A stretch of 64,000 nt of DNA from CAVXUB01 sp963764805 (GCA_963764805.1 CAVXUB010000002.1:682001-746000), one strand, 5' to 3'. Positions 8,701 to 17,852 are shown, counted from the first letter of the stretch. Numbers and translations are program-made. Notes: generated from the letters alone by a model not told the origin.

Positions 8701-10286
8701 GCCCGAGGCCCGGCTTCGTCCTCGAGGTCGACCGTTCCACGCCGGCGAGTCTGTTCTGGCACGGGGAGGGTTTCGCGCTCGAGAAGCTGCCGATCGGCTC
8801 GCGCGTGCTCTACCCGCCGGAGCCGGTCGCAGCGCTGCCCGATCCGGACGCCGCCATCCGCCATGCGCTCGACCATCCCCTCGGCGACTCGCAACCGCTC
8901 CGGTCGCTGCTGCGTCCGGGGATGAAGCTGACGATCGCCTTCGACGACGTCTCCCTGCCCCTTCCGCCGATGAAGGCCCCCGACTCGCGCCAGCGCGTTA
9001 TCGAGGCGGTGCTCGACATGGCGGCCGAAGCGGGTGTCGACGACGTCGTGCTGATCGCCGCTCTTGCCCTGCACAGGCGGATGACCGACGACGAGCTGCG
9101 CCACGCCCTCGGCCGGCGCATCTTCGACGCCTTCGCACCGCACGGCCTCCTGCTCCAGCACGATGCCGAGGATCCCGCCAATCTCGTGCACCTCGGGTGC
9201 ACCGATGCCGGCGAGGACGTCGAGCTCAACAAGCGCGCCGTCGAGAGCGACCTGCTCGTCTACGTGAACATCAACCTGGTGGCGATGGACGGCGGCCACA
9301 AGTCCGTCGCCACCGGCCTCTCCAGCTACAAGAGCCTGCGCCACCACCACAACGTCAGGACGATGCGCTCCTCCCGCTCGTTCATGGACCAGCACCGCTC
9401 GGAGCTGCACTCGTCGAACTGGCGCATGGGCCGCCTGATACGTGAGGCGGGCGTGAAGGTCTTCCAGATCGAGACCACGCTCAACACCAACACCTTCCCC
9501 GAGCAGTTCGCCTTCCTCCAGCGCCGCGAGTGGGAGTGGTCGTTGAAGGACCGGGCCTCGTACCTGGCGGTCTCCAAGTCACTCGAGCGCACACCTCCCG
9601 CCATCGCCCGCCAGATCTTCCATTCGATCCGGTCGCCGCACCAGATGTCGTCGGTTCAAGCCGGCGAGGTCGAAGCCGTCCACGCCGCCACGACCGCCGA
9701 GGTTTACAGGCAGCAGCTGCTGGAGGTCGACGGCCAGTCGGACGTGTTGACGATGGGCCTGCCCTTCATCTGCCCCTACAACGTCAACTCCGTGATGAAC
9801 CCGATCCTCGTGGCCTGCCTCGGGCTCGGGTACTTCTTCAACCTCTACCGGGGCAAACCACTCGTGCGGGCCGGTGGGGTCGTGATCATGCACCACCCGA
9901 CGCCTTGGGCGTTCCACCCTGTCCACCACCCGAGCTACATCGATTTCTTCGAGCAGGTGCTGGCCGAGACGACAGATCCTCTGGAGATCGAGGCGAAGTA
10001 CGAGGAGAGCTTCGCCACCGACCCGTGGTACATCCATCTCTACCGCACGTCGAACGCCTACCACGGCGTCCACCCCTTCTACATGTGGTACTGGTGCGCC
10101 CACGCGCTCGAGCACGTCGGCGCGGTGATCGTGGTCGGTGGTGATCGGCGCGCCGTCCGCCGTCTCGGCTTCAAGCCCGCCTCGACCCTGGCGGACGCCT
10201 TCGAGATGGCCGAGGACGTCGTCGGGCGCGACCCGAGCGTGACGCACCTCCACACGCCGCCCCTGCTGATGGCAGACGTCAGGTGA
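8697..10286 (+). CDS. LarA-like (DUF2088) protein
   Basis: A 529-aa protein whose N-terminal third matches the lactate racemase LarA fold: MKLTIAFDDVSLPLPPM aligns with the DD-x-TRPTP loop, LALHRRMTDDELRHALG with the LarA catalytic-His segment, and DGGHKSVATGL with the segment whose Lys anchors the nickel-pincer cofactor. The substrate Arg of LarA is Leu here, and the second catalytic His position looks replaced, so lactate is unlikely. The start is TTG at 8697 with AAGGAGG nine bases upstream, overlapping the dehydrogenase stop. The middle and C-terminal parts carry conserved His/Trp-rich stretches (MHHPTPWAFHPVHHPSYIDF). It may act on a 2-hydroxy or other acyl acid in the operon's pathway. 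Confidence 0.7.
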   Translation: MSPRPGFVLEVDRSTPASLFWHGEGFALEKLPIGSRVLYPPEPVAALPDPDAAIRHALDHPLGDSQPLRSLLRPGMKLTIAFDDVSLPLPPMKAPDSRQRVIEAVLDMAAEAGVDDVVLIAALALHRRMTDDELRHALGRRIFDAFAPHGLLLQHDAEDPANLVHLGCTDAGEDVELNKRAVESDLLVYVNINLVAMDGGHKSVATGLSSYKSLRHHHNVRTMRSSRSFMDQHRSELHSSNWRMGRLIREAGVKVFQIETTLNTNTFPEQFAFLQRREWEWSLKDRASYLAVSKSLERTPPAIARQIFHSIRSPHQMSSVQAGEVEAVHAATTAEVYRQQLLEVDGQSDVLTMGLPFICPYNVNSVMNPILVACLGLGYFFNLYRGKPLVRAGGVVIMHHPTPWAFHPVHHPSYIDFFEQVLAETTDPLEIEAKYEESFATDPWYIHLYRTSNAYHGVHPFYMWYWCAHALEHVGAVIVVGGDRRAVRRLGFKPASTLADAFEMAEDVVGRDPSVTHLHTPPLLMADVR

Positions 10287-11203
10287 GGGTTCCGGCGCTG
10301 CTCAGGCGGCCGGACTGGCCGCAGAGCGCCGGGCTGCGCCCGTTGCAGCGCAAGACCGGCGTCGACTACGACACCGAGTGGGCGCGCAAGTACCCGGCCC
10401 GGCTGGCGCGGGCGGTGCTCGTCGACAACGTCACCCGCCCCCTCGCCCATCTCGTGTGCTCGCCCCGCATCGAAGGGCTGGAGAATCTCGAAACTCTGAC
10501 GGGACCGGCGATCTTCGCCGCCAACCACGCCAGCCATCTCGACGCCGGGCTCCTGCTCTCCTGCCTGCCGACCGAGATCCGTCACAAGACTGTTGTGGCG
10601 GCGGCTGCCGACTACTTCTTCGACCGCCGTTGGAAGGCGGCGATGTGGGCCTTCGCGCTGAACTCGATCCCGATGGAGCGAGTCAGGGTGAACCGTCGAT
10701 CGGCGGCGCTCGCAGCCGACCTGATCGAGCAGGGCTGGAACCTCGTCATCTTCCCCGAAGGGGGCCGCAGCCCCGACGGGTGGGCACAGGAGTTCAAGGG
10801 CGGGGCGGCGTACCTCGCACGACGCTGCGCCGTGCCGGTCGTCCCCGTCCACATCTGGGGGACGAGGGCGATCCTCGCCAAGGGGTCGGGAAGGTTCTCG
10901 CCAGGCGAGACGGCGGTGCGCTTCGGGCGACCGATGTGGAGCGGTGACGACGACGCCAGGCACTTCTCGGCTCGCATCGAGGCGGCGGTCGCCATGCTCG
11001 CCGACGAAGCGGAGTCCGACTGGTGGTCGGCGCGCCGGCGAGCCGCCTCCGGAAGCACCCCGCCTTTGCGTGGCCCCGGCGTCTCGGCATGGCGCCGCTC
11101 CTGGGAGCTGCCGGACTCAGCCGGCGGCAACCACCGTGACGCCACCGCCAGCTCCGAGACCTGGCCGCTGCAGCGCCGCCAGCGCGCCCAGTCGATCGAC
11201 TGA
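10283..11203 (+). CDS. PlsC-like acyltransferase (LPLAT family)
   Basis: A 306-aa lysophospholipid-type acyltransferase. Block I NHASHLD (HX4D, catalytic His/Asp) and block III FPEGGRSPDG are intact, with block IV VPVVPVHIWG. It should transfer an acyl group to a lysolipid, glycerol phosphate or alcohol at the membrane face. The GTG start overlaps the LarA-like stop (GTGA), making it the fourth coupled gene. The low-complexity C-terminal 60 residues are unlike the family and may be a lineage extension. Confidence 0.8.
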   Translation: MRVPALLRRPDWPQSAGLRPLQRKTGVDYDTEWARKYPARLARAVLVDNVTRPLAHLVCSPRIEGLENLETLTGPAIFAANHASHLDAGLLLSCLPTEIRHKTVVAAAADYFFDRRWKAAMWAFALNSIPMERVRVNRRSAALAADLIEQGWNLVIFPEGGRSPDGWAQEFKGGAAYLARRCAVPVVPVHIWGTRAILAKGSGRFSPGETAVRFGRPMWSGDDDARHFSARIEAAVAMLADEAESDWWSARRRAASGSTPPLRGPGVSAWRRSWELPDSAGGNHRDATASSETWPLQRRQRAQSID

Positions 11204-11287
11204 TCGGCAAGCAGCCGACCGGCTGACCGGCTGATCGGCAAGATACAAGTCCGGCCACCCGCCCGGAACCTCGGTTACGCTCGTCAC

Positions 11288-11922
11288 GTGCTACTGCTCT
11301 TCGGTACCCGCCGCATGACCAAGCGCCTCGCCACGGTCCTCGTTATGTGCGCCAACTGCGGCCGGCCCGCCGCCAACAACGTGATCTGTGCCAAGACGTG
11401 GTTCACGCTCTTTTTCATCCCGATCTTCCCGTTCTCCGTCAAGTACAGGATGGTGTGCACGTTCTGCGGTGGCGTAACGCAGATCGACAAGGCGACCGCC
11501 CAGCAGTACGCAGCTCAGGCCCAGGTCCAACAGCAGCAGCCTGGGCCGGGGCAGCCGCAGCCGGGGCAGCCGCAACCGGGCAGCCGGCCCCACCCCAACA
11601 CTCGCCGCAGGGCTGGAACCAGTCGGCGGCGCAAGCCTTCCCCGCCTACCCCGCACCGGCCGGCGGTGGTCAGGGCTACGGCGGGTACCCGCCGCCCGCT
11701 CCTGGGACAGATCCCGCCTACACCGGCTACCCGCCGCCCGCCCCTGGCGCAGATCCCGCCCTTGGCGGCTACGCACCTCCCCCGTCGCCCCCCTACGGCA
11801 CGCCCGGGTGGGACGCCCCCCTCCCCCAGGCGCCGGCCTCGTCAGAGCTCCCGCCACCTCCGCCTCCGGCCGTTGCACCCGTGCAGTCCGAGCCCGGCGA
11901 GGAGGAGCCTCCGACGGCCTGA
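11288..11922 (+). CDS. Zinc-ribbon protein with Pro-rich tail (one frameshift)
   Basis: The N-terminal 70 residues hold two CxxC pairs, CANCG and CTFCGG, flanking a hydrophobic WFTLFFIPIFPFSVKYRMV stretch. This is the zinc_ribbon_15 pattern of small membrane-associated zinc ribbons. A Gln/Pro tail follows, then tyrosine-containing PPPAPGTDPAYTGYPPPAPG repeats typical of actinobacterial cytoplasmic tails. The tail lies in another frame: one G appears to be missing in the run near 11577. Corrected length is about 211 aa. The start is GTG at 11288. Function unknown. Confidence 0.6.
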
Positions 11923-12001
11923 GCAACCTTCGGCAGCCTGAGGAACCTCCAAGGATCTGAGCAAGCGTCCGTGGCCTGTGGCCACTGGGACTCTGCAACG
12001 G

Positions 12002-14662
12002 CTATCCGGGGGCCAGGCTGCCGACCTTGCGGATCAGGGCCACGGGGGTCTGCTCACTCCCCTGACCGAGCGGGTTGTCACCGAACAGCCACGCCACCAG
12101 CTCCCGGTCGGTGCCCTGGCTTGCGCCGAGCACCACCACTCCCCTGTCGTTCGCATCGACCACGGCTACGCACACAGGGCCCGAGGCTTCCTTGGACAGC
12201 CTCTCCGACAACGCCGAGGCGACACCGTCGGGGTCGGCGGGCGGGAGCTTTGCATGCGTGTCGAAGGGAGGCAGCGTGCCGGCAGTAGGTCCGTCGATGG
12301 CGCTCACCCGCGAGCCGGCTATCCGGTAGAAGGTCCCTCGCCTGCCGGCCACCCGAGCGAGCGCGCCGGCGGCGGCCGCCAGCACGATCCGTGGAGCTCC
12401 CGCTTCGTCGACTGCCAGCTGCATCGTCTCCGGCATCGCGAGACCGATGCCTGCCGAGGTCCTCCCGACCCGCCGCGAGAGGATCCGTGCCAGCAACCCC
12501 GGCCGGATCGACGACACGGGGAACGATCTTCCCTGTGAGACGGCGACCGCCTTCTCGCTGATGGCGACCAGGTCACCCGGCTGCAGCGTGAAGCCGGCCG
12601 CGGCGACGGCCTCGCTGACGATCGACCCGATGTCGTCCCCGGCGGCCACGAGCGACGTGCGGAGGGGGGCCCGCCCGAACACGGCCCGCCCCCCTGGGCC
12701 GGCCATGAACCGATGACGATCGGCGTTCGGTCGCGCCGCGGCCGCGAACGTGTGAGCAGCTTCAGTCCCGACCAGTGCCACCGCTTGGTCGTCCCCGGCC
12801 GCGAACAGCGACCCGGCAGGCGCCGAGCCGCCAACGGAGAGCGGGTGTGAACCGTGGAAGACACGCAGCCATGCCTCGATGTCGAGGACCCTCCAGAAGA
12901 ACGGCGACTCTTCCAGTTCCCCGTCGCAACATGCCTTGAAGGCACGGGCCACAGCCGGACCGTCCCAGTACGGCCGCGAGGCGAACGAGGGCGAACGGAA
13001 GACCCCCTGTATCGCCGCCCGCTGGCTCCGCAGCCAGCGGATCTCCGGCGTCGTGAACCCGATCTTCTTGCGCCGCAAGCGAATCGCCTCGGGCAGCACT
13101 CCCTCCATCGCCTGGCGGAAGATCGCTCGGCTCCATCCGTCGCGCACGATGGCGTCCGCTGGCATCGAGAGCACCAGCTCGACCAGCTCCTGATCGAGGA
13201 AGGGTGGGCGCGACTCGATGGAGTGGGCCATGGAGTTTCGATCTTCGTAGCGCAGCAGCGAGGGCAGGCTGTAGCGGGTCAGGTCCTGCAGCAGGCGCAG
13301 CTTGAGGTCGTCCTGCGAACGCTCGTCGGCGCGGCGAACAGCGGCGCGGCGATCAGCCCCCAGGAACGAAGCCTTCAGAAGGGAAGGAACGTCCACGGCG
13401 CGGCCCCGGTCCGTCAGGCGCTGCCTCACGAGCGGCGAGAGGACGTCTCGCGCCTTCCAGGCCTCCGAGGCGAGACGGCGGTAGGCCCTCTGGCGCAGCA
13501 ACTGCCGCAGATACACGTACTGGTACGGCACGTAGCCGGCGAGCAGCTCGTCGCCCGCCTGACCGTCGAGGAGGACCTTGGCCTTGCCCTCGGCGAGCGC
13601 CATCACCCGGTACTGCGCGTAGGGGCCGGAGGACACCATCGGTTCGTCCTGATGCCACACGAGGCGCGGTAGGTCGGCGATCAGGTCCGCGGAGACCGGG
13701 CGCACGTAGTCGCTGGCGGCGCCGGTGGCGGCCAGCACCGGCTCGATGTACTTCTGCTCGTCGATCGGGTCGCCGTCGAAGACCGCCGAGAACGTCCTCA
13801 ACCGCTCGCCCATGGAGGAGGCGTCGGGAACGTGCTGGCGGAGCAGGTCGGTCATCGTGCAGACGATCGACGACGAGTCGAGACCGCCCGAAAGGCACGT
13901 CCCGACTGTGACGTCGGCGACCAGGCGACGCTCGACGGCACGGCGGAAGGCCGTCCGGAACCTCTCGGGATCGGCTGCTTGCGGGTCCGCTCCGAGGGCG
14001 GGTTCCCAGTAGCGCTCGCTGCGACGGCCGTTGCTGTCGATGACGACATAGGTCGCCGGCAACACCTGCCGGACGTCCGTGAAGAAGGTTCGCTCGTCGT
14101 GGTCGTGGAGCCCTCGCAACAGGTACTCCGCCAGCCTGTCCTCGTCGACGCCGGGCCGCAGCGACGGATCGGCCAGCAGCGCCTTGATCTCCGAGGCGAA
14201 CAGGGTCCGCCCGCCCGTCCGGCAGAGGTACATCGGCTTGATGCCGAAGTGGTCCCTGGAGAGGACGACCTGCGGTTCCGCCCCACGCTCGTCGAGGAGT
14301 GCGACTCCCCACATCCCGTTGAAGCGGCCGAAGCAGGCTGGCCCCCACGCCTCGTAGGCGCGCAGGAAGACCTCCGAATCGCTGGCGGTCGAGAAGGTCC
14401 ATCCTTCTCCCGCCAGCTCCTCCCGCAGCTCCCGGAAGTTGTAGAGCTCCCCGTTGTAGACCATGTGCAGGTCATCGGCCACGTTCGACATCGGCTGGTG
14501 CCCGCCCTCGATGTCGATGATGGAGAGGCGGCGGTGGCCGAGGCTGGCGGCGGGCGTGACGTACGCGCCCTCATCGTCAGGGCCGCGGTGCGCGATGCGG
14601 TCGGTCATCGCCCCCAACAGCGCGTCGTCAGGGGGTCCGTAGAAGCCGGCGATCCCGCACAT
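12002..14662 (-). CDS. Asparagine synthetase B fused to F420-0:glutamyl ligase-like domain
   Basis: An 886-aa protein. Residues 1-640 are a glutamine-hydrolysing asparagine synthetase: Cys2 nucleophile in MCGIAGFYG, RGPDDEG, the PP-loop CLSGGLDSSSIV, and the synthetase segment MAHSIESRPPFLDQELVE. The last 220 residues resemble coenzyme F420-0:L-glutamate ligase (CofE/COG1478): GDLVAISEKAVAVSQGR, GIGLAMPETMQLAVDE, AIDGPTAGTLPPF, and DNPLGQGSEQTP. I do not know a described enzyme with this domain pair. The start overlaps the stop of the HAD-acyltransferase (TGATG), so the two are coupled. The product could be an amide of glutamate or aspartate attached to a cofactor or lipid; this is speculative. 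Confidence 0.75.
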   Translation of the reverse strand: MCGIAGFYGPPDDALLGAMTDRIAHRGPDDEGAYVTPAASLGHRRLSIIDIEGGHQPMSNVADDLHMVYNGELYNFRELREELAGEGWTFSTASDSEVFLRAYEAWGPACFGRFNGMWGVALLDERGAEPQVVLSRDHFGIKPMYLCRTGGRTLFASEIKALLADPSLRPGVDEDRLAEYLLRGLHDHDERTFFTDVRQVLPATYVVIDSNGRRSERYWEPALGADPQAADPERFRTAFRRAVERRLVADVTVGTCLSGGLDSSSIVCTMTDLLRQHVPDASSMGERLRTFSAVFDGDPIDEQKYIEPVLAATGAASDYVRPVSADLIADLPRLVWHQDEPMVSSGPYAQYRVMALAEGKAKVLLDGQAGDELLAGYVPYQYVYLRQLLRQRAYRRLASEAWKARDVLSPLVRQRLTDRGRAVDVPSLLKASFLGADRRAAVRRADERSQDDLKLRLLQDLTRYSLPSLLRYEDRNSMAHSIESRPPFLDQELVELVLSMPADAIVRDGWSRAIFRQAMEGVLPEAIRLRRKKIGFTTPEIRWLRSQRAAIQGVFRSPSFASRPYWDGPAVARAFKACCDGELEESPFFWRVLDIEAWLRVFHGSHPLSVGGSAPAGSLFAAGDDQAVALVGTEAAHTFAAAARPNADRHRFMAGPGGRAVFGRAPLRTSLVAAGDDIGSIVSEAVAAAGFTLQPGDLVAISEKAVAVSQGRSFPVSSIRPGLLARILSRRVGRTSAGIGLAMPETMQLAVDEAGAPRIVLAAAAGALARVAGRRGTFYRIAGSRVSAIDGPTAGTLPPFDTHAKLPPADPDGVASALSERLSKEASGPVCVAVVDANDRGVVVLGASQGTDRELVAWLFGDNPLGQGSEQTPVALIRKVGSLAPG

Positions 14663-16173
14663 CAGCCGGCCGACCCTGCAGATGGCGCTGCGGCTGCCGT
14701 TGGCGCCGCGGCTGCGGTTGGCGCTGCTCCTGCGGTTGGCGCCGGCGCTGCGGCTGGCGCCGGCTCGACGCCGAGGGTCCGCTCCTCCCCGTGCCGCCCG
14801 CGGGGATAGGTCCGCGCCAACTCCTCCTCCGTCGGACGCCGCGAGAGATGAGCCTCGGCGGGCAACAGAGCTGATATGGCATCCATCACCGTTTGTGTGT
14901 CCGCCACCGCATCGGCCGGCCCGAGCCGAAGGCCCTGCACGGGGCGACCAACCCGGATGACGACTTGCGGCGGCGAGAGGACGTTCACGATGTTCGGGAA
15001 CCGGGAGGATCGCGGCCACACCGCCTCGGTGTTCCAGACGGCGACGGGGATCACGGGAGCGCCTGTCCGTGCGGCGAGCCTCGCCACACCGGTCTTGCCC
15101 CGCAGGACGGGGTCGAAGAAGGCCTTGCCGCGGGGGATCGTGCCTTGCGGCAGGATCACCACGCCGTCCCCGGCTTCCAGTACACGTTCCGCCTCGACCA
15201 GGGCTTCTCCCGCCGCCCCGGCCCGGTCGACGCGGATGCCGCCGAAGGCTCTCGAGATCTGGCCGATCACAGGCGCGTCGAACACCTCGGCCTTGCCGAG
15301 GAAGCGGGTGGGCCGTCCCTTCTGCGCGACCACGAGTCCGATCGCCGCCACGTCGAAGTAGCTGCGATGGTTGGCGGCCAGGATGAACGGGCCGTCGTCG
15401 GGGATGTTCTCGATGCCCGACACGTCGAAGCGCACGTACGGCATCAGCTCGGGTCTCACGAACAGCCGCGCCACATGGAACGGCTCGACGCCCGCCAGCT
15501 TCGGCACGCCCGGCGGCGCGTCGAGGTGGAGCAGGGGCCACCGCCTCGCCGCCGCGTAGGCGAGCAGGGCCGGGTCCGGGTTCACGGCACGAGGATGGCC
15601 GACCGCCGCCAGCAACGGGAGATCGAAGATGCTGTCCGAATAGGCGAAACTGTCGGCGAGCGACACCCCTTGGCGGCTCGCCCACGCCCGCACGACGTCC
15701 AACTTGCCGGGGCCCCAGACGAACGGCCCCTCGATCCTCCCGGCAAGACGATCGCCGTCGAGCTCGTACCGGGTGGCTAGTACATCCTCGAAACCAAGCC
15801 GCTCAGCCAGTGGCCGGACAAGCACCTCAGGAGTCGTCGTCGCCAGCACCAGACGGTGCCCTTGGCGACGGTGGTCGGCGAGCAAGGGGCGGGCGTACTT
15901 CCCCACCCTCTTCTCCAGAGCGGCAGCGGCGATCTGTGCCGCCTCGTCGACCTTCTCGATCGACCAGCCCTTGACGGCATAGGCGGCCGAGCGGGCGAGA
16001 GCCATGCCGAGGACGTTCTCCCCGAAGACGTCATAGAGGCGGTAGAGCAGGCGCTCGGCGGGGAAGTGCGAGCCGCGGAGCCCCGTCTGGTGGAGCGCCT
16101 CGTTGATGATGGGCCCGCTCGCGCCGTGGAGGACGGTTCTGTCGAGGTCGAAGATCGCTGCGGCGGAACCCAT
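14662..16173 (-). CDS. HAD-IB hydrolase fused to PlsC-like acyltransferase
   Basis: A 503-aa bifunctional protein. The N-terminal HAD-IB phosphatase domain has motif I FDLDRTVL, TTTPEVLVRPLAERLG, and YSDSIFDLPLL. The C-terminal 1-acylglycerol-3-phosphate acyltransferase domain has NHRSYFD, PQGTIPRG and PVIPVAVWN. Such fusions (like mycobacterial PlsC-SerB-like proteins) act in glycerophospholipid synthesis at the membrane. The last 30 residues are a repetitive Ala/Pro/Thr tail encoded by imperfect 24-30-base repeats around 14683-14766, probably flexible. It leads a two-gene operon with the asparagine synthetase fusion. Confidence 0.8.
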   Translation of the reverse strand: MGSAAAIFDLDRTVLHGASGPIINEALHQTGLRGSHFPAERLLYRLYDVFGENVLGMALARSAAYAVKGWSIEKVDEAAQIAAAALEKRVGKYARPLLADHRRQGHRLVLATTTPEVLVRPLAERLGFEDVLATRYELDGDRLAGRIEGPFVWGPGKLDVVRAWASRQGVSLADSFAYSDSIFDLPLLAAVGHPRAVNPDPALLAYAAARRWPLLHLDAPPGVPKLAGVEPFHVARLFVRPELMPYVRFDVSGIENIPDDGPFILAANHRSYFDVAAIGLVVAQKGRPTRFLGKAEVFDAPVIGQISRAFGGIRVDRAGAAGEALVEAERVLEAGDGVVILPQGTIPRGKAFFDPVLRGKTGVARLAARTGAPVIPVAVWNTEAVWPRSSRFPNIVNVLSPPQVVIRVGRPVQGLRLGPADAVADTQTVMDAISALLPAEAHLSRRPTEEELARTYPRGRHGEERTLGVEPAPAAAPAPTAGAAPTAAAAPTAAAAPSAGSAG

Positions 16174-16482
16174 GGGCCAAGGTTACGGGTTCGGCTCCGC
16201 AGCGCATGACCACGCCCGCGCCCGGCGCCAGCGCCCGCCGACCCGACCCGCGCCCGTCGACCCCAACGGCGCCCCGTCGACCCGACGGCGCCCGCTGACG
16301 CCAACTATTGCCGAACGGGGACGCGAAGAAGGGGCCGGTGGGGGGGTACCGGCCCCTTCTCAATAGACCCATCAGGATTCGGAGGGGGGATTCCGTGTGG
16401 TCCTGCGGTCTGAGATCAAGTCTGCAGCATCGGGCGTCATCGGTCAAACAGTTCGCGTAGATTTCCACTATCGTTTTGAGCG
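16174..16482. other. Divergent intergenic region
   Basis: Between the divergent HAD-acyltransferase and LysR genes. The left part is a GC-rich stretch of imperfect repeats (GCGCCCG/CGACCC). It also holds one strong hairpin, listed separately, and a less GC-rich stretch near 16380-16480 that probably contains the LysR gene's promoter. No gene is seen. Confidence 0.5.
16327..16360. other. Perfect 13-bp hairpin with G-rich loop
   Basis: AGAAGGGGCCGGT at 16327-16339 is the exact reverse complement of 16348-16360; the 8-nt loop is G-rich. No T-tract follows on either strand. It lies between divergent genes, where a terminator is not expected. Confidence 0.75.
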
Positions 16483-17427
16483 ATGGACATGCGCCAGCTG
16501 AACGCCCTCGTGGCAGTCGCTGATCACGGCTCTTTCTCAGCTGCCGCCGAAGCGATCGCCACGGTCCAGTCCAACGTATCTACTCATGTCCGCAAGCTCG
16601 AGGACGAGCTCGGGACCGTGTTGGTGGACAGGGCGGCCGGCCGCCTGACAGATGCCGGCGAGCTCGTGGTGGCCAGAGCCCGCCGCATCAATTCGGAACT
16701 CGATGCCCTGGTGGCGGACGTCACTGCGATCGACCGGCAGGTGGCCGGCTCGGTGCGTCTCGGCATGATCGGCACCACGGCGCGTTGGTTGGTGCCGGAG
16801 ATCCTGCGTGTCGTGCCGTCCCGTTACCCGCTGATCCACCTGGTTCTGGTGGAGGCGACTACGGCAGGGCTGAACACCCAGCTGTCGCTCGGCCAGGTCG
16901 ACCTGGCAGTGCTCAACCTGCCGGCGGCGGGAGTGGAGCTGCGGACAGTCCCGCTCTTCGAGGAGGACCTGGTGCTGGTCGTGCCGGACGGGCACGCCTT
17001 GGCGGCCCGCACCTCCATCGAGCTCCCCGAGCTCGACGGGATGTCGTTGCTGTTGCCTGAGCAAGGGGCGGCTTTCCGCAGCGAGATCGATGCCGCCCTC
17101 CGCCCCGCCCGAGTCACGCTCATCGCCCGGGCCGAGGTGGACAGCACCCGCCTGATCGCCTCGCTCACCTTCGAGGGATGTGGGCCCGCCATCCTCCCGA
17201 TAAGCGCAGTCCCGAGTTACCTCCGCCACGACTGGCATGTCGTGCGCATCAGCGGCATGCCGCCGCGCTCCGTCGGGCTCGCCCTGCGCCGGCGGGGCCT
17301 TCTCGGTGCGCCGGCAAGGGCCATCGTCGACGTGATCACCGAGATCGTCTTCGATGCCGCCCGCCTCCCCGAGGGGGTCAGAGCAGTGCGGCCGGACCAG
17401 GAGATGATGTCGGCGTACCTGCGCTGA
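16483..17427 (+). CDS. LysR-family transcriptional regulator
   Basis: A 314-aa LysR-type regulator. The N-terminal winged helix-turn-helix is MDMRQLNALVAVADHGSFSA...VQSNVSTHVRKLEDELG, followed by the linker helix and a substrate-binding domain (VRLGMIGTTARWLVPEIL, LVLVVPDGHALA). It probably responds to a small ligand and controls the divergent lipid/asparagine synthetase operon or its own gene. The target is inferred from divergence alone. The ATG at 16483 has no clear ribosome binding site; the next in-frame ATG is two codons on. Confidence 0.85.
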   Translation: MDMRQLNALVAVADHGSFSAAAEAIATVQSNVSTHVRKLEDELGTVLVDRAAGRLTDAGELVVARARRINSELDALVADVTAIDRQVAGSVRLGMIGTTARWLVPEILRVVPSRYPLIHLVLVEATTAGLNTQLSLGQVDLAVLNLPAAGVELRTVPLFEEDLVLVVPDGHALAARTSIELPELDGMSLLLPEQGAAFRSEIDAALRPARVTLIARAEVDSTRLIASLTFEGCGPAILPISAVPSYLRHDWHVVRISGMPPRSVGLALRRRGLLGAPARAIVDVITEIVFDAARLPEGVRAVRPDQEMMSAYLR

Positions 17428-17443
17428 GCACGGTGGACCGGCC

Positions 17444-17824
17444 TTAGTCCTCCACCTCTCCTTCGAGCTCGGTGATCCGCGCTTCGACGAACAGCTCGCC
17501 ATCGACGGTGTGCGGTTCGAGCCACACGTGGATCAGCACCTTGCTCCCGTCTGGGCGCTCCACGAATGGGAAGAGGCCCGGGTCCATCTCACGTGCCCGT
17601 GGCTCTGCGAAATAACCGCGCCGGTAAGCCTGGTGGCCCCACCGCCTGTCCTTCGGCACGAGCATCTCGTGGTACTCGCCGACCATGTCGTCGAGCGGCA
17701 CGCCGAACAGGGTCTCGGCGGCCGCATTGGCGAGGACCACCACGCCCTCCAGGTTGACGACGACGACCGCCTGAGGTCGATCGGCGAGCGCGTTGATCTC
17801 ATCGGGCAAGTCGAACAGTGACAT
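17444..17824 (-). CDS. Single PAS-domain protein
   Basis: A 126-aa protein consisting of one PAS domain: ALADRPQAVVVVNLEGVVVL, ANAAAETLFGVPLDDMVGE, and the C-terminal strands. MLVPKDRRWGHQAYRRGYF resembles the linker before diguanylate cyclase or kinase output domains, but no output domain is present. It could be a sensory adaptor or a truncated sensor. The ATG at 17824 was chosen because the PAS helix starts close to it; the frame continues open upstream into the GNAT gene. It follows the GNAT gene by 28 bases, probably in one transcript. Confidence 0.7.
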   Translation of the reverse strand: MSLFDLPDEINALADRPQAVVVVNLEGVVVLANAAAETLFGVPLDDMVGEYHEMLVPKDRRWGHQAYRRGYFAEPRAREMDPGLFPFVERPDGSKVLIHVWLEPHTVDGELFVEARITELEGEVED

Positions 17825-17852
17825 GCATGAAGCCTCGCGGAGGTGACGGCGG

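Noticed and set aside
12002..15685. One 1,227-residue protein spanning synthetase and acyltransferase
   Set aside because: The upstream 340 residues are an off-frame reading of the HAD-acyltransferase; MCGIAGFYG at 14662 is the true start.
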